Notes under the pieces: generated by a model | What the model saw: the letters and a program-made list of their open reading frames with translations, nothing else | Database searches by the model: none | What the model was told of the DNA's origin: nothing | Translations under genes and position numbers: made by a program | Source: Mycosarcoma maydis | Taxonomy: Eukaryota > Basidiomycota > Ustilaginomycetes > Ustilaginales | NCBI RefSeq assembly: GCF_000328475.2 | Contig: NC_026484.1 | Coordinates: 248,001-312,000 of the forward strand | Length of the DNA: 64,000 bases | Direction of reading: 5' to 3' | In this document: one piece after another, positions 29,782 to 40,918 of the stretch | Layout: each line of letters begins with the position of its first letter | Numbering within the stretch: position 1 is the first letter of the stretch

Positions 29782-32688
29782 TCAGAAAAAGCTCCATCGA
29801 CTCGACGCACCCAGCTTGTCCCTGCCGCTCTTGTCGTTATAGATCTTGACCAGATCGGCCAACTTGTCCATGACCATCTCCAGCTTTTCCTTCCTCTCCT
29901 GCAGATCCAAATGCCTTTTAACGCCCGGATTCTCGCGTGCAAACTTGGCCAATTCCGCCTTGTCCAGATCGTACACCAGCTTCGCATCAATCTCGCGCGG
30001 GAACTGGTAGAAGAACTCGCTCAGCAGTTCAATGTTGATAAACATCACCGCCGTGTACGTTAGTTTATCCGCGACAATGTTCAGCAACGCTTCCGGGCAG
30101 AACGCTTTAGCACCCGGTCCGGAACGACACCGTTTCGAGGAGAGCGTCGAGAGACGCGTTCGAAGCATCTTGGATCTTTCCGTGAGGAACAGCGCTTCGC
30201 GCGCTTTGATGAGCAGCGCCGAGTTGTAGTCTGGCCGCGTGGGGTCGTTGCTATCGTCTTCCTGGTCAACCTCTTCCGTAGATGCGGCTGCTTCGCGTGC
30301 GCGTAGCTTGGCCTGCACGCGCTTTCGCTCGCGCTCCTCCAGATGCTTGACATACTCCATGGCACCTTGGAGCCGTCTTCCACCGAGCACCTTTTTGATG
30401 CCGTTGAAAGCTGCATCACACATGCCAATCTCGCGTTCGACCAGTTGCACCGACCTCTGGCGCCCTGCTTCCCACTCGTTTGGCTCGACTTCCACCTCGT
30501 ACTTGAACGGCTTGACGCAGTTCTCGACCTGGTCGGCCGTGAGACCGAATCGATCACGTAAGATGGCCGAGCTGAAGGCAACAATGCGTTGTGCCGCATC
30601 CGGATGATGGTTGAACGGCTCTGACTGCGCCAGGTGTTCGATCTGGGTTCGAATCGAATCGACAACCAACTGCGTCGACAGCCGACCGATCCCGGACTTG
30701 GTCAACGCTGACGAAGACGCATCCAGCTTGTACTTCCAGTACTTGTCCAAGTCTTCCGGCGACACCTTTCTCGCATCGGCGAGCTGCGACAGCTCGGGCG
30801 TTCGTGCATCGCTCCAGTACATTTGTGCCAAAATGTCCATCACTTTCTCGTCGAGAGCCTGCTTGAGGAGCGCACGCACCTCGGGTTTGCCAAAGTTGCT
30901 CGCGAATTCTTTGAAACGCAGCTTGAGCGCATCCATGGTCTCTGCAACGTACGACTCTGCGGTGATGCTTCGGTCGTTGTACTGCACCTTGAACTGGTAC
31001 GACGCCTCTTCGAGCTCGACTTGAACCGCATTGGCGATGCCGTGCAATGAGGAGCCCATGCTCTCTTCGAGCACCGACATGAGCCGCCTTCGCAACGTAT
31101 CAGTCCCCGTCATGGGCTGGACCCCCGCATTTCGTCCACGCGTGGGTGCACAGAAGTGCTCGCGATTGGTGCTAAAGTAATCCGACTCTTGCTTCATGAC
31201 CAGGCTCGACATCCTGCCCTCTCCCGTCGCGCGGTCGTGACCTTTGCTGCTCTGAAACACGCCCAGATTATTCTTGCACACTACACCGACATAGCCGAGT
31301 GCCAGGGGATACTTGTTGTTAGAGAGGATTCCAGCGCCCACTTCGGGCGGAACGAGGTCCATTTTTGTCACGACGCCGATGGTGCGCAGGCCGAGTGGGT
31401 CGACCTGCCTGCTGGCGCGCAGAGCCGGCGAATTGGCGAGATCGACGTCGGCGGCACAAACGGCAAGGATGATGTTCGGCTCCTGGATGTACTTATGGCA
31501 AAGTTTCTGGATCTTTTCGCGTAGCTCATCGGGCTGGTCCATGCTTGCGATTTGAACGTAGCCAGGGAGATCTATAAGCGTCAGGTCGGGAACGTGAGGA
31601 CTGTGGATGCGCAGTTCGATGGGTTCGTCGCTGACACACTCGGAGGCCGGGACGGCCATGTTGAGATCGTAGAGTGTCTTTTGAACGTGCGAAAAGTCGG
31701 TGATGCGGCCCAGGCCCAAGCCGGGGAACTCGGCATATTCGACTACGGTATCTTTGGTTGGGCGTCCAGGCTGAGTGGTGGTGTGAATAAGGGTCAGCTC
31801 AATGGGTCGGCGGGTGACCATGTTGTTGCCTTTGGGCAGGAATTCGTGACCGACGATGGCCTCAAGGACCGAACTCTTTCCGCTGCTTTGCGAGCCGATC
31901 ACAACGATCGAAGGAAGCGTGAGCTGGTCAGATTCGTGATCGATCTCCTTGAGAATGTTGCGAACTTCGATGAGTTTCCGCGTCAGGAGCATGAGTTCTT
32001 CGGTACTGCCCTGGGCGATAGCGTCGGTCGAATTGATGGACGCATCTTCGTCACCAAAGAGAGAAGAAGCAGCGACTGCAGCTGCGCCAGCCAGCTGAGG
32101 CGCGCCGTTGGGATCGGGCCCTCCACCACCGCTCGTCTTGGACTGATCATGTCCATCTGCATCCGTTTGGCTCGAATTGAGACTGACAAAAAAGTTGCGC
32201 AGAAACTCGGGCGTTTGCAGCTTGGGCAGCTCGATGCCGTCCATCTGCTCCGAGAGCGCCTCCCAACCGTCTCTTGCGCTGTCGAGTGCTTCGGCACCGA
32301 TTTCTGACAGACCGTTGTATGCCTCCTTGGCGCGATCCGAGAGGCGTCCGTACGAGCGACCGAGTAGGTCCTTGAACTCGTCGACCTTGTAGTTGGCATA
32401 GGCGAGCGCGCCTCCGCCTGCAGCGATACCGTAAGCGGGAAGACGTGCGGCCCGGAAGGCAGCTTTAGGGACCGAGTTGAAGGAGATGGCGCGTATATGC
32501 ATGAGACGGCTGCCGCGCGCCGAGGCGGTTAGCTGAGTGGCAAGAGTGGTATCTACGGCGGAAGGTCGGTGGCCTGCGAAGCGTGAAAGAGGTGGACGAA
32601 TAAGTACATGCTGACTGCGCGCGCCAGCGATATACGAGCGGCGGCCAGTACGCTGTACGATCCTGTTGATGCTTTGGTAGGAAGACAT
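29782..32688 (-). CDS. MGM1: MGM1, mitochondrial inner-membrane dynamin-like GTPase
   Basis: Fuses mitochondrial inner membranes and shapes cristae (OPA1 family). It is a single exon of 968 residues, starting at the ATG at 32688 (MSSYQSINRIVQRTGRRSYI), an Arg-rich presequence. A transmembrane segment follows at about 84-100 (PAYGIAAGGGALAYANY). A second weakly hydrophobic stretch, QLAGAAAVAASSLFG at about 198-212, fits the rhomboid (Pcp1) cleavage region that yields short Mgm1. GTPase motifs are GSQSSGKSS (265-273, K271), MVTRRPIELTL with the switch Thr, DLPGYVQIA and TKMDL. Middle and effector-like regions follow and end RDKLGASSRWSFF. The presence of both hydrophobic segments suggests dual long and short forms as in yeast; this is inference from family knowledge. 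Confidence 0.96.
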   Translation of the reverse strand: MSSYQSINRIVQRTGRRSYIAGARSQHVLIRPPLSRFAGHRPSAVDTTLATQLTASARGSRLMHIRAISFNSVPKAAFRAARLPAYGIAAGGGALAYANYKVDEFKDLLGRSYGRLSDRAKEAYNGLSEIGAEALDSARDGWEALSEQMDGIELPKLQTPEFLRNFFVSLNSSQTDADGHDQSKTSGGGGPDPNGAPQLAGAAAVAASSLFGDEDASINSTDAIAQGSTEELMLLTRKLIEVRNILKEIDHESDQLTLPSIVVIGSQSSGKSSVLEAIVGHEFLPKGNNMVTRRPIELTLIHTTTQPGRPTKDTVVEYAEFPGLGLGRITDFSHVQKTLYDLNMAVPASECVSDEPIELRIHSPHVPDLTLIDLPGYVQIASMDQPDELREKIQKLCHKYIQEPNIILAVCAADVDLANSPALRASRQVDPLGLRTIGVVTKMDLVPPEVGAGILSNNKYPLALGYVGVVCKNNLGVFQSSKGHDRATGEGRMSSLVMKQESDYFSTNREHFCAPTRGRNAGVQPMTGTDTLRRRLMSVLEESMGSSLHGIANAVQVELEEASYQFKVQYNDRSITAESYVAETMDALKLRFKEFASNFGKPEVRALLKQALDEKVMDILAQMYWSDARTPELSQLADARKVSPEDLDKYWKYKLDASSSALTKSGIGRLSTQLVVDSIRTQIEHLAQSEPFNHHPDAAQRIVAFSSAILRDRFGLTADQVENCVKPFKYEVEVEPNEWEAGRQRSVQLVEREIGMCDAAFNGIKKVLGGRRLQGAMEYVKHLEERERKRVQAKLRAREAAASTEEVDQEDDSNDPTRPDYNSALLIKAREALFLTERSKMLRTRLSTLSSKRCRSGPGAKAFCPEALLNIVADKLTYTAVMFINIELLSEFFYQFPREIDAKLVYDLDKAELAKFARENPGVKRHLDLQERKEKLEMVMDKLADLVKIYNDKSGRDKLGASSRWSFF

Positions 32689-33545
32689 GGCGGTGACGAG
32701 AGGCACCGATTGCGATGTGTAGCAGGACGAAGATCAGCAGAGGTGCAGTAGTTGGAATCTAAGTATCCCAACTATCGGTGTTCTTGGCGGTGGCAAAGCA
32801 GAAGACCGGACGGCCGCTGCAGCCTAGTGCATTGGAATTGTTTTACTGATATTGTCTTTGTGCAGTCACTTGACGTTGCGACGGTGACTGATTACTTGAA
32901 TGTTGACGTTGCTCGATAAGAATCGTGAATAGCGAGGCTGAGCAACTAGCCACATAGTCGTGGTACGTATGGTTTCTGTGACACGCATACTCAGCAGCCT
33001 GTTTCGGTTGCTCCACTTTTCGCAAAACAAACCCAGCAACATTCACGATTTCACAGTTTCCATGAGTGGACAGGCCTCACGCACGATTCACGATTCGCTC
33101 ACAGGACTCACAGACTCGTGACTCACGACTCACGACTCGCTCAAGAATCGTGAATAGTTTGGAAAGTGTGAGATCTACGAAAGGCACAAACCCATTAACG
33201 CTCCTTGCATTCCAAGTCACGAGTCACGAGTCACGAGTCACGAGTCACGAGTCACGATTCACGATTCACGATTCACGATTCACGATTCACGTTTACGATT
33301 CACGATTCACGATTCACGATTCACGTTTACGATTATTCGTGATTTACGATCTCGGTTCGCGGTTCACGATTTCACGATTGCCGACATTTACGCGACACGC
33401 GCCGAGAATCGTGAATTCGTGATTGGTGATTGTGACTGGGCGAGAGAATAACACATTCACTCGTGGCGAACGCGTTCACGGTTCATGGTTCACCTTTGCC
33501 CCGTTGATCCTGACGATACCAGTTCGTGCTCGTTCGCTTTCTCTC
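32689..33545. promoter_or_regulatory. Divergent promoter region of MGM1 and DUT1 with dense heptamer array
   Basis: An 857-bp region between outward-facing start codons. The first 200 bp are ordinary sequence. Single heptamer units occur at about 32920 and 33042, and the rest is dominated by the CGTGANT repeats annotated separately. A short upstream open reading frame of the dUTPase (33485-33568) overlaps the downstream end. Confidence 0.5.
33077..33430. repeat. Dense composite heptamer array (ANTCACG family)
   Basis: The richest repeat tract of the window. A first part (33077-33160) has scattered ATTCACG, ACTCACG and AATCGTG units. From about 33214 there is a tandem run of AGTCACG (five to six copies in 7-bp phase). 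It passes without interruption into a run of ATTCACG (about five copies), an 8-bp variant unit (tttacg type), a second ATTCACG run and decayed units in both orientations (33340-33430). The switch from one unit type to the other keeps the 7-bp register. Confidence 0.9.
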
Positions 33546-33568
33546 ATGACGTCGAACATCTGCTCTGA
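33485..33568 (+). promoter_or_regulatory. Upstream ORF overlapping the first dUTPase start codon
   Basis: ATG at 33485 opens a 27-codon frame ending at TGA 33566-33568, in a different frame from the dUTPase. It runs across the first dUTPase ATG (33546), so ribosomes that translate it cannot start there. They could start at the next in-frame ATG, 33630. Whether the transcript includes 33485 is unknown. Confidence 0.4.
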
Positions 33569-34241
33569 CGCTCGTACAAGCGACGAAGCTCGACCTACGA
33601 AACTCGCCAAGCTCGAAGAGGCCGGTACGATGAGCGTCAACTCTACAGTGCGGCTGCTGGTGCAGCGTCACCCTTCGCATCCGCTCGCCAAGCTGCCTAC
33701 GCGCGGGTCGGCGCTTGCGGCCGGCTACGATCTGTACTCTGCCGAAAAAGTGGTGCTTCCACAAGGCGGTCGCAAGGTGGTTCAGACCGGTATCTGCGTC
33801 GCGATTCCCGACGGACACTACGGCCGTGTTGCACCGCGTTCAGGGCTTGCGAGCAAACACGGCATTGACACGGGAGCCGGTGTGATCGACCAAGACTACC
33901 GTGGCTTGCTCGGCGTCTTGCTGTTCAACTTGGGCGAACAAGACTTCATCAGTAAGTGCGATTCTTGTTTGCGCGCAACATGCAACCGATCCGAGCTGAC
34001 ATCAACGCGGTCTGCCAACGAAACAGTTAACCAAGGTGACCGCATCGCTCAGTTGATCCTTGAGAAGATCTCGACACCCGACGTTCAAGAAGTTGAAAGC
34101 TTGAGCGAGACTCTTAGGGGTGCTGGAGGGTTTGGGTCGACAGGTGGATTCGGTACGCAGACCACACCCTCGACAGCCGATGCTACCGCCGCGGCTGTCG
34201 CTGCCGATTTACCTGCTGAGGTCAACGCCAAATCCTCTTGA
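33546..34241 (+). CDS. DUT1: Deoxyuridine 5'-triphosphate nucleotidohydrolase (dUTPase), two exons
   Basis: Hydrolyses dUTP to dUMP and pyrophosphate, keeping uracil out of DNA and supplying dUMP for dTMP synthesis; the enzyme is a homotrimer. Exon 1 is 33546-33951 and exon 2 is 34027-34241, together 206 residues. All five trimeric dUTPase motifs are present: AGYDLYSA (59-66), PRSGLA (97-102), GVIDQDYRG (112-120), NQGDRIAQL just after the intron, and the C-terminal P-loop-like arm [11 protein letters not shown] 35-residue Ala/Thr-rich tail follows. The intron (33952-34026, gtaagt to aaacag, branch-like gctgac) is 75 nt, a multiple of three, and has no stop, so unspliced mRNA would add 25 residues between motifs 3 and 4. 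A second start at 33630 (M29) would give 178 residues. Confidence 0.93.
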   Translation: MTSNICSDARTSDEARPTKLAKLEEAGTMSVNSTVRLLVQRHPSHPLAKLPTRGSALAAGYDLYSAEKVVLPQGGRKVVQTGICVAIPDGHYGRVAPRSGLASKHGIDTGAGVIDQDYRGLLGVLLFNLGEQDFISKCDSCLRATCNRSELTSTRSANETVNQGDRIAQLILEKISTPDVQEVESLSETLRGAGGFGSTGGFGTQTTPSTADATAAAVAADLPAEVNAKSS

Positions 34242-34401
34242 TCCTTCGGCTCTATCACGCGACCATCTCACAATCATACTTGACGCAAAGCAAAATGACG
34301 TTCGCATCAGCACAAATCTTCAGCGTACAGAGATCTGGATACATGAATGGGTTGCGCACATGCAAGAATCACACTGAGCAAAGAATCACTATGTGCAAGA
34401 A

Positions 34402-37400
34402 TCAAGCATGCAAACGCTGCCAGCAACGTTGGTGGTACACGCGCCCTGACTTTTGAACCACGATCCTCTCCGCCTCGATCCCGCCCTCGACCACATCCGT
34501 TTCGCGTTGCATTTCATCCGACGACAACGTAGCTGCGTTCAAATGCGCTGAATCCGCGCTCGCAGCCTGTCCAAAGTGCTCTTGTGTCAGCGTTCCATCT
34601 GCATCCTCCTCAGTTGCTTCCAAGTGCTGCTGTGCATCGGCAAGCGCATCGTTGATGCGTAGCGAAACACCAGCACTACTTGCTACACTGTTCGACCTCG
34701 TCATGACGGCGCTGCTTTGTCCAGTCGGCCGCTGAGTAGACCACGAAGGACGATCCGTAAACTCGCTGGCAAAGTAGCCATCCACTTCGTGTAGTTCTCC
34801 TTCCCCACCTTCGCTTGCGTGTCTACGATTCGCTTTGCCCTTACCGAGCACCGCATGGTCGCCGTTGATGCGTGAAAATTCAGATGAAGCGGACCGTACG
34901 ACACCTTTGCCCTTGTCGATACGCGGTGAAGCGAGCGGCGCAGCCTTCTCGTCGTACGGCGACTTGGCTCGGCGCCGATGTGGCTGCAACAGCGATGCCG
35001 GAGGCGATAGCATCGAGCCGAGCTGAACACCACCGCTGCTGCGACGTGTTTCAGCGACAGACGTGAAAGACGTGCTACGCGAGGGTTGGAATGCCGTCCT
35101 TCGCACATCTTCGGTCTCCGCTTCTTTTCCTGCTTCTGGTGAGCCGGGGAGTATGTTCGTGCCATTTTCGTACAATGCGACGGGATAGAAGGTGGAAACA
35201 CCTCGTCGTGGTCCGATGACAAGTACGTCACACCCGGCGCATCGAGTGCTCGTGCCCCCTGCAGGGCGCCAGCCGTGCTTCCGCTGCATGTGCAAGCGGC
35301 GAAACTGATGGAACGTATCGCGATCGAAAAGCTTATTCGTGATGGCTAGCACCTCCGATCGTAAGTGGTAGGCGGATAGCATACCATCCAGTACAGATCG
35401 GATCTCGGCGTAGTACTCAGCTACACCAGCTTGCGATTCTGCTTTGATCGCCTTACTGCCGGCTGCAGATGTCCTGCCGTTGTCCGAACCGGTAAGTCGG
35501 CGAAAGAGTGCGGGGAAGGAGACGGCTTCAGCCGCGGTGGACGAGATGAGGTCCGAGAGTGTGTCTTGGACAATATCACGAACGCCATCGAGTAACTTCT
35601 TAGGGCGAGACCCGTTGTAGCGTTCACCCTGATGGTTGTCGGCGACACCGAGATGAGCAACATCATGAACCAGTCGGACGAGACTTCGAAGAAGGCGATA
35701 CCACACTTCGTCCGTATCCAATCGCTTTTCTGCTCGCTTTCCTCGCTTTCGTGTACCACTGTCCTCCTCGTCAGTCTCCTCGTCTCCACCATATGCATTG
35801 GCTCGCTCGATACACAGCCGCACAGCGACGTTGACACATCTCCTTACGTCCCCTAGCAATTCATCCGCAACTGTCTCCGCTGCATCGGTACCGAACGAGT
35901 CCGCTGAGGCCACATAGACCAGCGAATCAGCTGTCCTGGCACACGCCGTGTCCAGCTCTTCGAAGGCTTCGTTGGATTGTCCAAGGCGATCGAGCGCCCA
36001 CAGAACAGCATCGCTGTTGACTGCAACTCTGCTACCATCGATCGCCGTCTTCCTACTTCGACACAGCTGCACAAGCTGCTCAAGGTCGAAGTAGTCGGCA
36101 CCCTTGGCATCGAGGTTGCGAACCACGGTTTCCGGGTCATATCGACACAAGAGATCAAGATATGCATCTTGCTCTTTGCGTGGCAGATGCTCTGGATTGG
36201 CTCGAACTGCATCGACAATGTACGTCGCTGTGCCTGGTGCCCTAATGCCGGTCCAGTTGAAACCCGCTTCATTGTCAACGCGGTCTGCGAAAGGCACGTG
36301 GAGTGCACTATCATTGCTGACATGTAACGGCTCGAAAAAGCAACGCAAGTACAGCAATAACCTCTTTTCATCCAGCTGCTCCAATCGACGCAGCACCGAC
36401 TCATGCTTGCCCGGAAAGAATCTGTCCAGCAACCCAGTCGTCTTGAGCGGATCGAGGTCAAGCAGGTCGATAATGTGATCGGAAAGTTGCTCGTGCAGTC
36501 GAGTCTGAAGCACGTCCCTTTCCGGAGTATTTTTGCGCGCCGCGTTGAACAGTACCTCTTCAAAGTGGGAAAAGGCATCACCACCTGGGGCGTTGGCTTC
36601 AGCTCCGCTGTTCCTATCAACAGGGTCAGACTGGCCTGTCTGCAAATGCTGTCGAAGGTACATCCCAAGCAACCGATCCCATTTCTTCTCCTGGCGGAAG
36701 ACAGATCGCAAGATCCGATGGAATGAGGCTTTCTCGAACGTGTCCAGCCAGTCGTCGTCGAGTCGCGGCTTGTAGTGTGAAAGAAGACACTCGGCTGCTA
36801 ATTCTCGGTCCTCGTGTGTCGACTCGATCGCCTCCAGATCCTCCTTTGCATCCCTACTCATTGGAGAGGGGCACGCGAGCGAGCGCAAAAGCAGATCGAC
36901 ATTCTGCTGTGAAAGGCGGATAAATTGCGGATACTTGGGCGCATTGCGCGCGACAAAAATGTGGGCAAAGATGCGTGCGGCCAACGGCATCTTGGGCGAT
37001 TTCGCATCTTGCGAGCGACGTGACACCAAGTTGCCTGCTAAGTCGGGTCTTTCGGGGAGCGACGCATTGTTCAGCTCAAGCAAAACATCAACAATAAGCT
37101 GCCTGCTGACGCGCTTCCCTACCACGTCTTCGTCGTCCAGGAAACCGTCTTCGAAGGCGAGGTCGAGTGCATCGAGGAAAGCTTCAGCGTCGAATTCGAG
37201 CAGCAATCGAAGATACGGATAGATCGGTTCGTGCTCTGCAACCTGGTCTTTCCCGTCTTCGCGAAGATTGCTGGGGTTCGCGTCGTCGTCCAGTCCGTAG
37301 AGTACCAGTTTTCCGCCAGGGCCTGGAGGCCACAGCGTGCAGCCGCCAGAAAAGACAAAAGAATAGATGGAGCTCTTGGCCTTGCTCGCCTGTTCGTCCT

Positions 37401-40400
37401 CCTGAAAAGGCTCTTGACTGGGGTATCTGTTGCCTGTCAGAAGGACGGAAAGGTACGAAAAGACTCGGTAGGCATCCTCGATATCTTTCTCCTCCAGCTC
37501 CCAGTCTGAGGTTGGGTCTGGCTGATGCAGATCTGCCGCCTCCGTGACGCGGATGAGGGCATATGGATCGTCACTTGCTTGAATGGAATTTGCCGTAACG
37601 CTCTGCTGATGCCTTCGCCGATGACCAATAGCGCGCCTCAACGGATGCAACAGCTCAATAATTGGCGAAACATAATCCTCCAGAGCAGCATTGAACACAT
37701 AAATCAAAGCGTCGTAGAGCCTCCTGTCTAGACACAGTGACAAAGCTTGGTCCAAATCGAGCGATTTTGGATCGACATGCCAGATGATACGCTCTGCCTG
37801 AGCATACTCTTGCCTGTCTCTACGGAAGGCGACCAATCTCTGGACGACGGGAATGGGTAGAGAGCGAAGCTCACCCGACACGATAAAGTCCTCCATCTGG
37901 CCAACAAAGATGGCTTCGATACCATAGTCCTCGTACTTGTCGTACAAAGTGTCAAAGAGAAAGTCGAGGTTGCCAAGTGAGAGACAGGCACGTGCACAGA
38001 CGCGAGCGAGACCCTCGAAGAGCAAGGTTCTATCAACGCCCCGGTTATCTGGCGTTACATGCGTGGCATCGGTGAGCCGGTCCGGCGAGAAGGCATACTC
38101 CGCAGATGCAGACATGAGCTCGCGAAGCTTGTCAGCGACGATGAGAGTGCGCTCGTTGGGATCGGATGGCAGGCCGACAGCGGAACCCAAGAATTTGCCT
38201 TGGTGGAAGAGAGTAGCCAGCTCGATGGCAGACAAAAAGTCGCCTTGGACAACGTAGAGAAGCAATCGGTCTGCCCAGGAGAGAAGAGTACCTACTACGA
38301 GGTCCGACTCGGTCAAAAAGAAGCATCGCCCCTTTGAAATGCGTACGCTGTGATTAAGGGCCCAAGAACGGACTCTATTTGTTCCGTTTGAGTTGGTGTG
38401 ATTGTCCTGTGTCTCTGTATGTGGATCGTAGTGCTTGCCGAGCAGAACAGCATCATAATAGCGTTGCTCGACTGTCTTGGCCAATATCGCGGATGCACTA
38501 CCACCCCTCATACGTTCGGTCACTTTGCCAGCACGACAGTCAAAGAGTGCAAGGCCTGAAGTTGTGGTGAGCAGAAGCAGATCAGGGCTGAACCATTGCA
38601 GCGCGACAATGTGATCAGGCTCTTCGATGCCATTCTCGCCAGTAAGTTCGACTGGATCGACCTCTTCGCCCACGACATTGGATCCGGATCCGGCTCCGGC
38701 ACCATTAGTAGAACGAGGGTTTCTTGGATCCGGTGGCTGATCCACCCTCTTGACCTTCAAGCGCACAAGATGCAGGGTGGCTCCAAACGAGAAAGCGAGG
38801 ATCGGATTGGTCTGTCGCCTGCGCTTGCCATCCGTCTCTGTTGAGGCTGGATACCAGGCGAGGCAGCTCGGTTCTTGAACTGGCTGCTCATTCACCGGTG
38901 CAGCTATGTCCTGCTTCTCTGTCGGCTGTGCACGGTTGACCTTGCGGTACCACGTGCGAGGAGAAGGCTTAAGGCCGACGAGCACCATTTTTGTAGGCGT
39001 AATCATGGCGATGAAGCTTGTTTCATCGGCCGAATGTGGCCGCGGTCCAAGAGGCAACGGACTGAGCTGAAAGATTGTGTTGCGTTTCTTGGTGTCGCCA
39101 AGGCCAAGCTCATCTTCGTGCTCGTATTGCGGATACTTGCCAAGTAGACGGAGGGTGTCATTGGAGCTGACGCCAAGGATTTTGCCGAGGGCATGGTAGA
39201 AGGCAAGGCCTTTAATGTCAGCGGTGACGATGGCAGTGTGGCGGAGGCCGATGAAGCCAATGTGCACGATGGCTGATCCGGATAGATGGCCTTCCTTTTT
39301 GCCTGCCTTGACAGATGACAAGGGTACTGGGGGTACATGACGAGCGGCACGTCCCGGACTCGATAGATCGTAAAGAAAAATGTTGCCCGAGGCGTGGCCG
39401 ACACCAAGGAACGAATGGTCAGAGGAAAAGGCGAGAGCGGTGACAGGATCGCCATGATTTCCTCCGTCGTGTCCACACGAAGCTATTGGCTGCTGCGCAA
39501 AATCGCAGACCATCGATCTACCACCCCGAGTACCGACAGCGATGAGACCGCCGGCCACAGCAAGCACAGTGGGTACAGGATGGCAGCGTCGGGACTCGAC
39601 TTTGCATTGGTGACGAAAATGCTAATGCTGACCACTTGACAAAGTCACGGCTATATGNNNNNNNNNNNNNNNNNNNNNNNNNNNNNNNNNNNNNNNNNNN
39701 NNNNNNNNNNNNNNNNNNNNNNNNNNNNNNNNNNNNNNNNNNNNNNNNNNNNNNNNNGAGGAGCGATGTGGCGCTCTGTGCTGTCGGCACTAACGGCCCG
39801 TTGGATGTACCGCCATAGGGAAACGAAGCACGAGAGCGACGAGGCTTGTTTTGGCCGAAGATCGAGCCACTAACACTAGTTGAGTAAGAACTTTGTCTGG
39901 ATCGCTGCGTAATGGAAGACTCTGCGATGGCGGAACGACTTGCATCGTCGTCCTTGGATGAATGGGCAGCGGCAGCCGCTGCCGAGAGGCCGTTGGCGGT
40001 AAATTCGAACGGCAGCGGTGAGCGAGCTTTTCGTGGTGACGACGGCACTGAAGGCGTGCCAGGGAGATGGGCTGAAGATGCTCCAGACACGTCGTTAAGA
40101 TGTTTGGGTAGTGCGAACGAGGAGCCGGTAGCGCGGCCCATGGATGCACGCAGTCGAGAGATGGACGGGTAGGCCATGGGGCGTTGTGGAGTTGATGAAG
40201 ACGCCATGGTGCTAGACTGTCGTAGCAGTGAGAAGCCGATGCCAGAAGTGGATCTGGGCGTCAAGATGCGCAAAGATGACGGCTGAGATGGGATTCGGTG
40301 GCGCTGGGATGAGGTAGATGATCTGGTGTCGAAGCTGACATCGTTGGGTAGCGGATGTGGGTATCTGAAGGAGAAACTATCGTCACTGGGGGCTTGATCT

Positions 40401-40918
40401 GTATGGCGAGGTGTTGTGTTGGAACTTGTGTCGGCATCAACTTGGAGTACGGGTGCCTTCTGAGTTGTCGGTGAGGACGGAGAGGTGATCGAGGAGCGAG
40501 CAGGCCGTTCAATCGTGAGATCAGCATGTTGGTCTCGACCGGCGTCGTCATCATCGCTGCCGAGGATGTCTTTGAGCTTGGCGCTGTACGTATCCGAGCT
40601 CATTTCGCTCGAGACGGTGCTATCGTCGGGCGTCCATGCAGAAGGCGCAGCTGCTGCATCGATACCATCGTAGACAAAGTCGTCGTCGTTGTCATTGTCG
40701 TCGTCTTGGTGGTGCACATGATTACCGTTGAGGAAAGTGCCGTTGTTGGTGCTGGCGTCATGCGGAACGCTAAATCGGGATGCTTTGGGCGAATTGAGGA
40801 GGTCGTCCAGCTGTTGATGGTAGTCAGCATCCTGTTCGGCCTGATAGGACGAGAGGCGCTGAGCATACGACGGCTCAGCACCCCAAGGATTCAAGTCAGC
40901 AGAGTCTTTGTGTTCCAT
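34402..40918 (-). CDS. VPS8: VPS8, CORVET complex subunit, interrupted by an assembly gap
   Basis: Subunit of the CORVET tether that links Rab5-positive endosomes. The start is the ATG at 40918 (MEHKDSADLNPWGAEP). 387 Ser/Asp-rich codons run to the 100-N gap (39658-39757). The frame reopens at about 39621 and continues to a stop at 34402, adding 1739 residues. This larger part holds the WD-like propeller region with HIGFIGLRHTAIVTADIKGL and ALGKILGVSSNDTLRLLGKY, which is diagnostic for Vps8. A long helical-solenoid region follows. The C-terminus has CAGCDVLVIGPRRG and, about 200 residues later, GRVYHQRCW, which together look like a split RING-type zinc site. An in-frame TAG at 39622-39624 sits next to the sequence cattag, so an intron acceptor there is likely, with its donor in the gap. 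True length is therefore unknown. Confidence 0.88.
39658..39757. other. Assembly gap, 100 N
   Basis: Exactly 100 undetermined bases inside the VPS8 gene, between its disordered N-terminal part and its propeller region. A round 100 usually marks a gap of unknown size. Confidence 0.99.

Noticed and set aside
33214..33330. Possible CRISPR-like direct repeats
   Set aside because: Seven-bp units without unique spacers in a eukaryotic genome; they are simple tandem repeats.
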